A DNA stretch of 52,805 bases from Bradyrhizobium hipponense (GCF_008123965.1 NZ_VSTH01000027.1:1-52805); one strand, 5' to 3'. Shown: positions 8,165 to 16,391, counted from the first letter of the stretch. The notes: generated from the sequence alone by a model not told the origin. Numbers and translations: made by a program.

Positions 8165-9061
8165 TCAGTCGCGCGATATGGACAGCCCCGCGAGAAGCGG
8201 AGCGTACGCGGCGAGCCTGCGGGATATGAACTCCGTGAAGAGCCGGACGCGCTTCGTCTTGCGTGTCTCCCCCTGTGTGAGAAGCCAGAGCGTTCCGTAC
8301 ATGTGCAGGTCGGTGCCCGGCACCCTCACCAGCAGGGAGTCGGCATCTCCGACGAAGCACGGCAGTGTCGTGATCCCGAGCCCTTGCCGTACAGCAACGA
8401 TCTGCGCCTCGGCGTCCGTGGTCCTGAATGGAACCCCCGTGGCGCGAACCTCACCTTCGCTGGCCCAATCCGGAATTCCATGAATGCTTATGACGATCCA
8501 CCGGATGGGATCAGGCGCGCCCGCACGCCACGCGGCTAGTCGATCGCAGGACATGTAGACGCCGCCGAACAGCTCCGGTCCCTTCATGCCGTGAAGATTG
8601 AGCGGCAGGGTCTTGCGGTCGTAGACGACGCGGATCGCGACGTCGGCCTCTCGGTTGGTCAGATTTGCCAGCTCGCCGGACGACAAGATTTCCATCTCGA
8701 TGTCCGGATGCAAACGCGCGAAATCGGCGAAGTCCGGCATGAGCAGGTGTGTCGCGAGGGGCGGAGCCAGCGTCACCCGCAGAAGCCCGCGCACGCTCTG
8801 GTCGCGCCCGAAGACGCGCGTCTCCAGCAGGTGCGACGACGCTTCCATCTGGTCCGCGAACTCGAGGACCTCCTCGCCCGCAGCCGTCAGGCGGTAGCCC
8901 GAAGGCAGCTTTTCGAACATGTGGACCCCGAGGCGCTCCTCGAGCTGGGCGATGCGTCGCAGCACGGTCGCGTGGTTCACACCGAGGCGCTCGGCGGCAG
9001 CCCGCACCGAGCCTCCGCGCGCGACGGCAAGAAAGTAGCGAACGTCATCCCAGTCGATCAT
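8165..9061 (-). CDS. LysR-family transcriptional regulator
   Basis: A 298-residue regulator starting MIDWDDVRYFLAVARGGS; the helix-turn-helix occupies residues 2-62 (AAAERLGVNHATVLRRIAQLE). The start at 9061 is chosen over a 64-residue longer frame because LysR proteins of this type begin two to five residues before the HTH and the extra part is low-information. The effector region contains SSGELANLTNREADVAIRVV. It is divergent from the SDR operon beginning at 9335, the typical placement for a regulator of that operon. A 16-bp perfect palindrome lies 11 bases upstream of its start codon. Confidence 0.9.
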   Translation of the reverse strand: MIDWDDVRYFLAVARGGSVRAAAERLGVNHATVLRRIAQLEERLGVHMFEKLPSGYRLTAAGEEVLEFADQMEASSHLLETRVFGRDQSVRGLLRVTLAPPLATHLLMPDFADFARLHPDIEMEILSSGELANLTNREADVAIRVVYDRKTLPLNLHGMKGPELFGGVYMSCDRLAAWRAGAPDPIRWIVISIHGIPDWASEGEVRATGVPFRTTDAEAQIVAVRQGLGITTLPCFVGDADSLLVRVPGTDLHMYGTLWLLTQGETRKTKRVRLFTEFISRRLAAYAPLLAGLSISRD

Positions 9062-9071
9062 GGTGCAATCC

Positions 9072-9087
9072 CGCACCGCGCGGTGCG
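9072..9087. promoter_or_regulatory. 16-bp perfect palindrome upstream of the LysR gene
   Basis: cgcaccgcgcggtgcg reads the same on both strands. It lies 11 bases before the LysR start codon and 248 bases from the divergent SDR operon. It could be an autoregulatory operator or a GC-rich mRNA hairpin close to the ribosome site. Chance palindromes are easier in GC-rich DNA, so confidence is low. Confidence 0.35.
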
Positions 9088-9334
9088 CCTTCCAAAGCCC
9101 GTATCTAACGCCTCGTACAGCAGTACCGGCAGTCATCATAGCCCGTGCCGACAAGCACGGCCCAATTCCGAAACGGCGGGCACCGATCGTCGCGGCTGGC
9201 GTCAGTCGTCCGGCCGGAGCGATTTCGCACCACCGATGTGCGCGCTTCCGCACTCAACGCCTGACTGCGGCGGACCTATGTCGAGGTCCTCGGGGCGTCC
9301 CCGAACAACCAAAGACGGAGTCTGAAAAGAAGTC

Positions 9335-10069
9335 ATGAGAAAGCTTGAGGGTAAGGTTGCAGTCATCACGGGTGGATCGAGCGGCATGGCGCTGGCGAGC
9401 GCGAAGCGGTTCGTTGAAGAAGGCGCCTATGTTTTCATCACGGGCCGGAGGCAGGAGGCGCTCGACGAGGCCGTCAAGCTGATTGGCCGGAACGTGACCG
9501 GCGTGCGCGGCGACGCGGCCAATCTCGACGACCTCGACCGTCTGTTCGACGCGGTCAAGCGCGAGAAGGGCAGGATCGACGTCCTGTACGCGAGCGCCGG
9601 CATGGGCGAAGCCGTCCCACTGGGCGAGATTACCGAGCAGCACTTCGATGCGACCTTCAACCTGAATGCGCGCGGCACGCTCTTTACGGTCCAGAAGGCG
9701 TTGCCGCTGTTTAGCGATGGCGGATCGATCTTCATGACCGGGTCAGTTGCTTCGATCAAAGGTTTTCCTGGTTACAGCGTGTATGCGGCGAGCAAGGCGA
9801 CCTTGCACGCATTCGCACGCGGTTGGCTCAACGAACTGAAGGGCAGGAATATCCGGGTGAACGTGCTGCACCCGGGGCCGATCGCGACACCGATGCAGGA
9901 CCAGGTTCTCACCGAGGAAGCGAAGCGGATGTTCGAATCCCTGATCCCGCGGGGAAAGATGGGGCGTCCTGAGGAAATTGCGGCGGTCGCGCTGTTTCTT
10001 GCTTCCGACGATTCAAGCTTCGTGAATGGGCTGGAGCTGTCTGTCGACGGCGGCTTCTCGGCCATCTGA
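9335..10069 (+). CDS. SDR-family oxidoreductase
   Basis: A 244-residue short-chain dehydrogenase. The cofactor motif is TGGSSGMA (residues 13-20), which departs from the usual TGxxxGIG at the last glycine but is found in a sub-branch of SDRs. The catalytic Ser lies in MTGSVAS and Tyr-x3-Lys in VYAASKATL; DGGFSAI ends the protein. It is the first gene of a probable four-gene plus-strand cluster (SDR, NADP-binding reductase, SRPBCC, SDR), divergent from a LysR regulator. The start has a weak AAAGAAG ribosome site. Substrate unknown. Confidence 0.9.
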   Translation: MRKLEGKVAVITGGSSGMALASAKRFVEEGAYVFITGRRQEALDEAVKLIGRNVTGVRGDAANLDDLDRLFDAVKREKGRIDVLYASAGMGEAVPLGEITEQHFDATFNLNARGTLFTVQKALPLFSDGGSIFMTGSVASIKGFPGYSVYAASKATLHAFARGWLNELKGRNIRVNVLHPGPIATPMQDQVLTEEAKRMFESLIPRGKMGRPEEIAAVALFLASDDSSFVNGLELSVDGGFSAI

Positions 10070-10107
10070 ACGGGCGGGGAATCAATATCAACACGGATCG
10101 GAGAAGC

Positions 10108-10704
10108 ATGATGAACTACGCGATTGTAGGATTCGGTAAGATAGGCCAAGCCCTCGCCCACGCCTTCGCCCGTAAAAGCATCGACGTGGCCGTCGCGAGC
10201 CGCCGGCCGCCCGAGGCGTTGGCGCCGCAGGCGCGCGCAATTGGACCCAGGGTCGTCGCCAAGTCGCTGCGGGACGCACTCGAGGCCGACACGATCATCC
10301 TGGCGGTGCCGTTCGGGGAGCACCGCGAGGTTGCGAAGGCCCTGCCGAGCTGGAAAGGCAAGACGATCATCGACGCGATGAACGGGTTTGGAGAAGAGCT
10401 GGACGGTCTTCTGTCCTCCGCTGTCGTCGCGAAGGCGTTCACCGGCGCCAAGCTCGTGAAAGGCTTCAATCACCTGGGTGCGGCCAAACTGGCTGCCGAT
10501 CCGGTCGTCGAGGGCGGCCACCGGGTCGTCTTTCTGTCGAGCGACGACGAGGACGCGACCGCTCCCGTGGCGGCCTTGGCCAAACAACTCGGGTTCGCGC
10601 CCGTCAAGCTCGGAAAGCTCAACGAGGGTGGCGCGCTGGTGCACGCACGCGGCCGCACCTGGGGCCAGCTCATCTTCCAGGATTTGTTCAGGAAGGAGCA
10701 GTAA
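10108..10704 (+). CDS. NADP-binding protein of the F420-dependent/NADP oxidoreductase family
   Basis: A 198-residue Rossmann-fold protein starting MMNYAIVGFGKIGQALAHAF, which carries the GxGxxG dinucleotide motif at residues 8-13. The later segment LVKGFNHLGAAKLAADP is typical of the NPD (F420_oxidored) family, which covers F420:NADP reductase-like and membrane-ferric-reductase-like proteins. Two adjacent ATGs (10108, 10111) follow a CGGAG ribosome site; the second has the better spacing. It is 38 bases behind the SDR gene and three bases before the SRPBCC gene, so co-transcribed. The true substrate cannot be deduced. Confidence 0.85.
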   Translation: MMNYAIVGFGKIGQALAHAFARKSIDVAVASRRPPEALAPQARAIGPRVVAKSLRDALEADTIILAVPFGEHREVAKALPSWKGKTIIDAMNGFGEELDGLLSSAVVAKAFTGAKLVKGFNHLGAAKLAADPVVEGGHRVVFLSSDDEDATAPVAALAKQLGFAPVKLGKLNEGGALVHARGRTWGQLIFQDLFRKEQ

Positions 10705-10707
10705 TCG

Positions 10708-11208
10708 ATGTATGACCATGTGATTTGGCCCGAGCGATATGATCCGAAAACGTCGGCTATCTACGCACTCAACGACATTGACGTGAAGGCGCCGCCTGAA
10801 GTGGTCTGGAAGCTGCTCGTCGACGCCGAGAATTGGTCGAGCTACTTTCCCGCCGAAGATCAGGTCAGGATCCTGACCGGCGAGGCGGAGCTGGCGCTCG
10901 GAACCAAGTATAGTCGAGTCACCGTCGGATTCCCGATGAGCCTTATCGTGACCGAGTTCGAGCCCTTGCGCCGGCTCGCTTGGGCGACGACAGTCGACAG
11001 CGATGAGACCGGCTCGAGCGCATATCACGGCTGGGTCATCACGCTGACCAACGATGGCTGCCATGTCCTGACCGAGGAGACGCAACAGGGAGCCTGGTTT
11101 CTGGATTTGCTTGGGCACAAGCATCCCGGCGCGCTCTACCGCTATCACCAGGAGTGGGTCGAAAGCCTCGCCCGCGCAGCGGAGGCTGAAGCAAAGAAAG
11201 CGAGCTGA
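10708..11208 (+). CDS. SRPBCC (START-like) family protein
   Basis: A 166-residue protein with a polyketide-cyclase/SRPBCC fold: an opening strand ALNDIDVKAPPEVVWKLLVD, then ENWSSYFP, a beta-rich middle (VTEFEPLRRLAWATTV) and a long C-terminal helix (YHQEWVESLARAAEAEA). Such proteins bind hydrophobic ligands in a deep pocket. It starts three bases after the NADP-binding gene stop with ggagcag as ribosome site, which supports one transcript with the surrounding reductases. Ligand unknown. Confidence 0.85.
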   Translation: MYDHVIWPERYDPKTSAIYALNDIDVKAPPEVVWKLLVDAENWSSYFPAEDQVRILTGEAELALGTKYSRVTVGFPMSLIVTEFEPLRRLAWATTVDSDETGSSAYHGWVITLTNDGCHVLTEETQQGAWFLDLLGHKHPGALYRYHQEWVESLARAAEAEAKKAS

Positions 11209-11348
11209 CGCCCCTGCCCTGGCGCTGTCCACGCTTCAACGCTGCCTTCGTCCGGAAGCTGCCGGTACTCGACGGGGCGACAACCTGCGTCCAGCATGGA
11301 TCGGTGGATCGATCGCCCAGTTCACCTATAATTTGGAGATGAAATAAC

Positions 11349-12161
11349 ATGAATATCGAACTCAAGGGCCGCAAGGCGATCGTTACGGGGTCAACGGCAG
11401 GCATCGGCCGTGCTACCGCGGAGGGACTGGCCTGTGCCGGCGCATCGGTCGTCATCAACGGCCGTGGAGAAGCCCGGGTCGACGAGGCGGTGCGGCAGAT
11501 GCGGCAGGCCTTTCCCGGAAGCGACATCTCGGGCATCGCCGCCGATCTTGCGACAGCGGAGGGCGCCGAGGCCTTGATAGCGCAGGCGCCGGACGCCGAT
11601 ATCCTTGTGAACAACGTGGGCACGGCTCACATCCGAGACTACAGTGGCGTCGAGGACATCGCGAAGATCCCCGACGAGGACTGGCTTGGCCTCTTCCAGT
11701 TGAACGTCATGAGTGGCGTGCGCGTGACCCGTCATTACCTGCCGCGGATGGTGGCGAAAGGCTGGGGCCGCGTCGTGTTCGTAAGTAGCGAGTCCGCGGT
11801 CAACATCCCCAAGGAAATGCTCGACTACGGCATGACCAAGACCGCTCAACTCGCGGTCTCGCGCGGGCTCGCCGAGGCGGTCGCGGGCACGGGCGTCACC
11901 GTCAACGCCGTCCTGCCGGGACCTACCCGCTCTGAGATCCTGGGCGACTTCATGGCGAAGCAGGCTGACGCAAACGGGATCACGCAGCAGGAAGCCGAGC
12001 AGGGCTTCCTGAAGGCGATGCGTCCGAGCACCCTCATCCAACGCTTCGCGACCACCGATGAGGTGGCCAACATGATCATCTACACATGCTCGGAGCAGGC
12101 TTCGGCGACAACCGGCGCGGCTTTGCGGGTGGATGGCGGTGTGGTTCGTTTCGTCGCGTAG
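11349..12161 (+). CDS. SDR-family oxidoreductase
   Basis: A 270-residue short-chain dehydrogenase with TGSTAGIG at residues 14-21, NNVGTAH near 96, the catalytic serine in VFVSSESAV and YGMTK as Tyr-x3-Lys. The C-terminus ALRVDGGVV is normal for the family. The extended 200-240 region (ANGITQQEAEQGFLKAMRP) matches the oxidoreductases close to FabG-like YciK types acting on bulky substrates. It lies 140 bases after the SRPBCC gene with its own ggagatgaa ribosome site, so it may belong to the same unit or be separately expressed. Confidence 0.9.
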   Translation: MNIELKGRKAIVTGSTAGIGRATAEGLACAGASVVINGRGEARVDEAVRQMRQAFPGSDISGIAADLATAEGAEALIAQAPDADILVNNVGTAHIRDYSGVEDIAKIPDEDWLGLFQLNVMSGVRVTRHYLPRMVAKGWGRVVFVSSESAVNIPKEMLDYGMTKTAQLAVSRGLAEAVAGTGVTVNAVLPGPTRSEILGDFMAKQADANGITQQEAEQGFLKAMRPSTLIQRFATTDEVANMIIYTCSEQASATTGAALRVDGGVVRFVA

Positions 12162-12278
12162 CTGCCGAGACGGTTATGGCGCCAATGGCGCCGACCAGCG
12201 GACGGTCGACGCCAGCGGCTGAGCGTCCCTTGAGTTTCTCCTGCCCGGTGTCTTCAGGCCGAATACTGGCCGTGACGT

Positions 12279-12363
12279 TCACCTGTTTCTCGACACAGCC
12301 TGCAACAGGTCGAGGAAGGCGCGCACGGCGGGATTGGCGCGCCGGCTTTCCGGCCAGACCGCC
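12279..12363 (-). pseudogene. C-terminal fragment of a LysR regulator
   Basis: On the minus strand the last 27 codons read AVWPESRRANPAVRAFLDLL and then QAVSRNR and a stop. This is the standard C-terminal helix of LysR effector domains (WPxSRxxxPxVRAFLDxL). The homology ends abruptly at 12364, where the palindromic repeat begins, so the rest of the gene was lost at the repeat boundary. It is downstream of and opposite to the SDR gene. Confidence 0.65.
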
Positions 12364-12402
12364 GACAGTGCACAAAACTCACCTTGAGTTTAGTGCACTG
12401 TC
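12364..12402. repeat. 39-bp palindromic repeat, copy A
   Basis: The arms gacagtgcacaaaactca and tgagtttagtgcactgtc pair at 17 of 18 positions around the loop cct. The same 39-base unit occurs at 13253-13291 in the same orientation with three base differences, and half-copies occur near 2089 and 8103. The trailing flank caccataactcc is also shared. The form resembles REP/MITE-type elements mobilised by REP-associated tyrosine transposases, but no such transposase is in the window. Confidence 0.8.
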
Positions 12403-12470
12403 ACCATAACTCCATCAACGCTACTACGCCATGCTGGAACAACCGCCATGGCGGCATAACTTAAACCAAA

Positions 12471-12498
12471 TGGCCTCCGGCAAACCCGGGGCGGTTCA
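12471..12498 (+). mobile_element. Right-end remnant of an IS3-type insertion sequence
   Basis: The block ending caaacccggggcggttca looks like the terminal inverted repeat of IS3-family elements of rhizobia, whose left ends read tgaaccgccccgggttt. The preceding bases (12403-12460) could be the last codons of its transposase but carry no recognisable motif. No matching left end and no transposase gene are present, so this is a relic. Identification is from memory of such termini. Confidence 0.45.
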
Positions 12499-12560
12499 GA
12501 TCGGCGACGGCGTCCCGTCTCTGTAATCGGTCCCAGCTCGGCGCGGGGATACGACCCCAA

Positions 12561-13100
12561 TCAAGAATCGGTTTCGTCTTCGTCGCCATATTTCCAAGCC
12601 GGACCAGCCTCCGCACCGCTATTCAAAAGACCAACGCTTGGGTTCCCCCATGGTCTAATCGACCAAAGCATTGAAGTCATGTCGGTCGGAAAGATTGACT
12701 TTCCTAATCGCACCGTTGTTCCCAGGTCAAACTCTAAAATAGTATGGTCGGCTTGACGAGCAGCGGACAGCAATCTCTGTCCGTCCAAGTGGAAGAATAT
12801 CATCTCATCCACAAGGTCCTGGCTTGACTCCCAATTGACTGAGTTAGCTTTCGTGAAAATCGACCACTGCGAGTCGGAAATAAATAGAGACAAGTCTCCC
12901 TTGATCGAGATTAGCCTACGACTTAGCATTTTCTGAACAAGGGGGCTTGCACTCTCACTTGCCTGCCTGGGTTCGCGAACTACCCGATGTGGCTCACCAA
13001 ACTGCATCGTGAGAGAGGTACCAATGCCCCTTCGAACCGACCATGCGAATTGGCCAACAAGTAGATACAGGAGGTCGTCGATCCTTTTAAGATCTGGCAT
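12561..13100 (-). CDS. Small cytosolic protein, possible immunity protein
   Basis: A 179-residue protein without signal peptide or membrane segment. It begins MPDLKRIDDLLYLLVGQFAW and continues VRRGIGTSLTMQFGEPH, a W-x-V-R-x-G-x-G-(S/T)-x-L-x-x-x-F-G pattern that I associate with small proteins found next to toxins or in genomic islands; no catalytic motif is visible. It lies nine bases after a truncated minus-strand reading frame (13110-13240), as an immunity gene follows its toxin. Base composition is visibly more AT-rich than its neighbours and the gene sits between two repeat copies, both signs of transfer. Function is inferred from context only. Confidence 0.6.
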   Translation of the reverse strand: MPDLKRIDDLLYLLVGQFAWSVRRGIGTSLTMQFGEPHRVVREPRQASESASPLVQKMLSRRLISIKGDLSLFISDSQWSIFTKANSVNWESSQDLVDEMIFFHLDGQRLLSAARQADHTILEFDLGTTVRLGKSIFPTDMTSMLWSIRPWGNPSVGLLNSGAEAGPAWKYGDEDETDS

Positions 13101-13109
13101 AGGTTGATC

Positions 13110-13240
13110 CTACAATATTTTTCCCGCCTTAACGTCCTTTGCAATCTCAACCATATCTTTGAAGCTTAGCTTTTTGCCATTAATTTCCTCTACACGCTGA
13201 ATTTCGTCGTGAAACACCTCCATTTGATCTCTATTTAGCC
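13110..13240 (-). pseudogene. C-terminal fragment of a protein upstream of the immunity-like gene
   Basis: The last 43 codons of a minus-strand frame read PGLNRDQMEVFHDEIQRVEE and then NGKKLSFKDMVEIAKDVKAG, KIL, stop. The NPGL...FHDEI element resembles the end of some polymorphic-toxin and HNH-type C-terminal domains. The frame is cut at the palindromic repeat (copy B). A 35-codon gene starting at the internal ATG is an alternative reading. AT-rich like the following gene, to which it is joined with a nine-base gap. Confidence 0.45.
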
Positions 13241-13252
13241 CGGGATTACGGG

Positions 13253-13291
13253 GACAGTGCACAAAACTCACCTTGAGTTTTATGCACTGTC
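13253..13291. repeat. 39-bp palindromic repeat, copy B
   Basis: Arms gacagtgcacaaaactca and tgagttttatgcactgtc pair at 17 of 18 positions around cct. The outer flanks extend the inverted repeat imperfectly (gggattacgg on the left, ccgcaactcc on the right), giving a unit of about 60 bases at 13241-13302. It is a direct repeat of copy A; together they bracket 850 bases of AT-richer DNA. Confidence 0.8.
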
Positions 13292-13323
13292 ACCGCAACT
13301 CCTAGCGGCTTCTCCGATACTGC

Positions 13324-14223
13324 CTATTGCTTGAAGCAATGCTCGCGATGCCATTTTAGGAAATGCGGATGTGGACGATCGGATATCCGTGGCGGCGCAA
13401 GTGCGTGCCCCGTATTATTGATGATCGATCGCGCTCCATCCGGATCGTTGGTGTGGCGCGAGATCAATATCTCTAGATTGTCCGCCAAGCTGATGAGGCC
13501 GCGATCGAACATCCAATGCGCGGTGCCAGAAAGAGCGATGCCATTGCTGATGATGTCGGGCCCGTGTGCCTCGACTGGTCGTATGTGAGCGGCTGCGACC
13601 TCTGCACGGCCCATTCCATTGATGAGCTTTAGCCCGGTAATAGCGCAACGCTCATCATAAGCCCGGAGCACGATGCGGCGGAAAACTCGGTCACGCAGGA
13701 TTCTCGACACCGTCAGGTTAACACGTTCGCGCTGTTGGTCGAAGTTGAATGGCGTCTGCTCCTCGTTAAGATCGAGTGATCGGAAGTCCTCGTCGCGCCG
13801 CGGCAGCAGCGGCGCATTCTCAGCCAAGCCGAATTCGCATATTCTATTGAAATCGTCGAGAGAGATTGGTCGGACCGCCGACTGAGCACGTCCTGAAATT
13901 CGACCCTGCTCGTTTAAGACGCCGCGCTCCACAGGGCCCGAGGGACTGTTGAAAGGAACTGGATTGGCGAAATCGAGATAGCTGCCCGGCTCAATCAAAG
14001 CAACGTACATCCCCGGCGTGCCGGGATCGGGAATAACTTGCTGAACCTTCGCAATCGCAAAGTAGCCGCGCGTTTCGGCTACTTTGCTCGGTTCATAGTA
14101 GATGATCCAGTTTCCGACGCAGGCTTCAACGCGACGCAAGTACTGACTCGGAAACTGATAGCGTTCAGCCGGGCTGTCATCGTAGATCGAGTCCGATCGA
14201 TGGATGAATACCCCAAACCCCAT
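13324..14223 (-). CDS. HNH endonuclease with N-terminal reader-like domain
   Basis: A 299-residue protein. The C-terminal nuclease domain (about residues 175-299) has the HNH_2 layout: His213 in AAAHIRPVEAHG, Asn227 in ISNGIALS, His236 in GTAHWMFDRGL, preceded by CAITG. The N-terminal 100 residues (FPSQYLRRVEACVGNWIIYY, then YFAIAKVQQVIPDP) look like a PUA/EVE-type DNA-base reader, as in modification-dependent restriction nucleases. This suggests a solitary type IV-like defence enzyme. No methyltransferase is adjacent. It stands beside the repeat-bracketed toxin/immunity-like remnant, so the area has a defence flavour. Confidence 0.85.
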   Translation of the reverse strand: MGFGVFIHRSDSIYDDSPAERYQFPSQYLRRVEACVGNWIIYYEPSKVAETRGYFAIAKVQQVIPDPGTPGMYVALIEPGSYLDFANPVPFNSPSGPVERGVLNEQGRISGRAQSAVRPISLDDFNRICEFGLAENAPLLPRRDEDFRSLDLNEEQTPFNFDQQRERVNLTVSRILRDRVFRRIVLRAYDERCAITGLKLINGMGRAEVAAAHIRPVEAHGPDIISNGIALSGTAHWMFDRGLISLADNLEILISRHTNDPDGARSIINNTGHALAPPRISDRPHPHFLKWHREHCFKQ

Positions 14224-14290
14224 GGCTAATGCGACGCCGCCTCTCTGGGATGAAAACAGCTAATGAGTGACGACCTACCGTAGCAATTCC

Positions 14291-15880
14291 CTACTCCCAC
14301 TCGATCGTCCCAGGCGGCTTGCTCGTCACGTCGTACACCACCCTATTCACGCCCTTCACCTCGTTGATGATGCGCGTGGCCGTCTCGCCCAGGAATTTCA
14401 TGTCGAACTGGTAGAAGTCCGCGGTCATGCCGTCGGTGGAGGTGACGGCGCGCAGGCCGACTACGAAGTCGTAGGTGCGGCCGTCGCCCATGACGCCGAC
14501 CGTCTTCACCGGAAGCAGCACGGCAAAGGCCTGCCAGATCTCGTCGTAGAGGCCTGCTTTCCGGATCTGATCGATGTAGACGGCGTCGGCCTTGCGCAGG
14601 ATCTCGAGCTTGTCGCGGGTGATCTCGCCGGGGCAGCGGATGGCAAGGCCCGGGCCCGGGAACGGGTGGCGGCCGACGAAGATCTCGGGCAAGCCGAGTT
14701 CGCGCCCGAGCTTGCGCACCTCATCCTTGAACAGCTCGCGCAGGGGCTCGACCAGCTTCATGTTCATGCGCTCGGGCAGTCCGCCGACATTGTGGTGCGA
14801 CTTGATCGTCACCGAGGGGCCGCCGGTGAAGGAGACGCTCTCGATCACATCGGGATAGAGCGTGCCCTGCGCCAGGAAATCGGCGCCGCCGATCTTCTTG
14901 GCCTCCTCTTCGAACACCTCGATGAAGAGGCGGCCGATGGTCTTGCGCTTGGTTTCGGGATCGGTGACGCCTTCGAGCTCGCCCAAAAACTGCTTCGAAG
15001 CATCCACGTGCACGAGCGGGATGTTGTAGTGGTGGCGGAACAGATCGACCACCGTCTTGGCCTCGTCGAGGCGGAGCATGCCGTGATCGACGAAGACGCA
15101 GGTGAGCTGGTCGCCGATGGCTTCGTGAATCAAGACGGCCGCGACCGCGGAATCGACGCCGCCGGAGAGGCCGCAGAGCACCTTGCCCTTGCCGACTTGG
15201 CTGCGGATCTTCTGGATCTCCTCCTCACGGAAAGCGCGCATGGTCCAGTCACCGCTAAGGCCTGCGATCTTGCGCACGAAATTGCGGATCAGTTTTGCGC
15301 CGTCGGGCGTGTGCACCACTTCGGGGTGGAACATCAGGCCGTAATATTTGCGCGTCTCGTCCTGGATGATCGCGAACGGCGCATTCGGCGAAGTGCCGGC
15401 GACGGAAAAGCCCGGCGGCATTTTCGTGATGCGATCGCCATGGCTCATCCAGACCTGGTTCTTGCCGCCGGGCGACCAGACGTCCTCGAACAGCTTGCTC
15501 GGCGCCTTCACCTCGACATCGGCGCGGCCGAATTCGCGGTGATGGCCGCCCTCGACGGTGCCGCCGAGCTGCTCCGCCATGGTCATCTGGCCGTAGCAGA
15601 TGCCCATCACCGGCACCCCCGATGCGAAGATCGCTTGCGGCGCGCGGGGCGAGCCGGCCTCATGCACCGACTCCGGGCCACCGGAGAGAATCACCGCTTT
15701 CGGCTTCATCTCCAGAAAGGCCTGTTCGGCCTTGTTGAACGGGACGATCTCGCAATAGACGCCGTCCTCGCGCACGCGCCGCGCGATCAGCTGCGTCACC
15801 TGGCTGCCGAAATCGACGATGAGAATCTTGTCATGCGCCGAGGGCGTCGACGCGGAGCGGTCGTGCTGTGCTGCTGTCAT
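14291..15880 (-). CDS. guaA: GMP synthase (glutamine-hydrolysing)
   Basis: A 529-residue enzyme that aminates XMP to GMP with glutamine and ATP. Residues 18-205 are the class I amidotransferase with nucleophile Cys95 in GICYGQ and the His/Glu of FHPEVVHT. The ATP pyrophosphatase domain follows with the P-loop LSGGVDSAV, and the dimerisation domain closes with [16 protein letters not shown]. The ATG at 15880 (MTAAQHDRS) is chosen; an open frame upstream adds 19 unlikely residues. It lies on the same strand as guaB (22255-23745), with rsmB between them. Confidence 0.97.
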   Translation of the reverse strand: MTAAQHDRSASTPSAHDKILIVDFGSQVTQLIARRVREDGVYCEIVPFNKAEQAFLEMKPKAVILSGGPESVHEAGSPRAPQAIFASGVPVMGICYGQMTMAEQLGGTVEGGHHREFGRADVEVKAPSKLFEDVWSPGGKNQVWMSHGDRITKMPPGFSVAGTSPNAPFAIIQDETRKYYGLMFHPEVVHTPDGAKLIRNFVRKIAGLSGDWTMRAFREEEIQKIRSQVGKGKVLCGLSGGVDSAVAAVLIHEAIGDQLTCVFVDHGMLRLDEAKTVVDLFRHHYNIPLVHVDASKQFLGELEGVTDPETKRKTIGRLFIEVFEEEAKKIGGADFLAQGTLYPDVIESVSFTGGPSVTIKSHHNVGGLPERMNMKLVEPLRELFKDEVRKLGRELGLPEIFVGRHPFPGPGLAIRCPGEITRDKLEILRKADAVYIDQIRKAGLYDEIWQAFAVLLPVKTVGVMGDGRTYDFVVGLRAVTSTDGMTADFYQFDMKFLGETATRIINEVKGVNRVVYDVTSKPPGTIEWE

Positions 15881-16019
15881 GGCAAGCAAATACGCGACCA
15901 TGCCCCGGGCCGCAACCGCGCGCCGACGCGCGCCCACATTCTTCTTTGGGCATGGACAAACGGATATAGGTAAGTATCATTGACCTAATAAAGACAAGGG
16001 CCCGATCAGGGAGGAAGCC

Positions 16020-16391
16020 ATGCCACAGCACCATCAGCCATCAGAGCTCGCCGCGCTCGGCCGGACCTGGGTCGAGGCCTGGAATGCGCGCGACCTCGAA
16101 CGCGTGCTCACGCTTTACGACGACGACGCCGAGATGACCTCGGACCGCATTCCCGTGATGGGGTTTGACGCCAGCGGCACGGTGCGCGGCAAGAACGCGT
16201 TGCGGGCCTATTGGGGCAAGGCGCTCGGGCTGTTGCCGGACCTGCATTTTTCGCTGATCGATGTGTTCGTCAGCCCGGACAGCGTGGTGGTGTTTTACGA
16301 GAACGAGCGGGGCAAGCGCATTTGCGAGTATTTGCGGGTGAATGCGGCCGGGCTGATCGTGCAGGGTTCGGCGAACCATTTGCCGCATTGA
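16020..16391 (+). CDS. SnoaL-like/NTF2-like protein
   Basis: A 123-residue protein with the NTF2-like cone fold signature: LGRTWVEAWNARDLERVLTL followed by YDDDAEMTSDRI and, later, GKNALRAYWGKAL. Such proteins include ketosteroid-isomerase-like enzymes and small ligand-binding proteins. A strong gggaggaag ribosome site precedes the ATG. Upstream, taggt and accta lie as a 5-bp inverted pair 11 bases apart (15967-15987), a possible operator. It is divergent from guaA and stands alone. Role unknown. Confidence 0.85.
   Translation: MPQHHQPSELAALGRTWVEAWNARDLERVLTLYDDDAEMTSDRIPVMGFDASGTVRGKNALRAYWGKALGLLPDLHFSLIDVFVSPDSVVVFYENERGKRICEYLRVNAAGLIVQGSANHLPH

Noticed and set aside
14267..15973. 568-codon plus-strand frame opposite guaA
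   Set aside because: Antisense shadow produced by GC-rich codon bias; the guaA frame carries all catalytic motifs.
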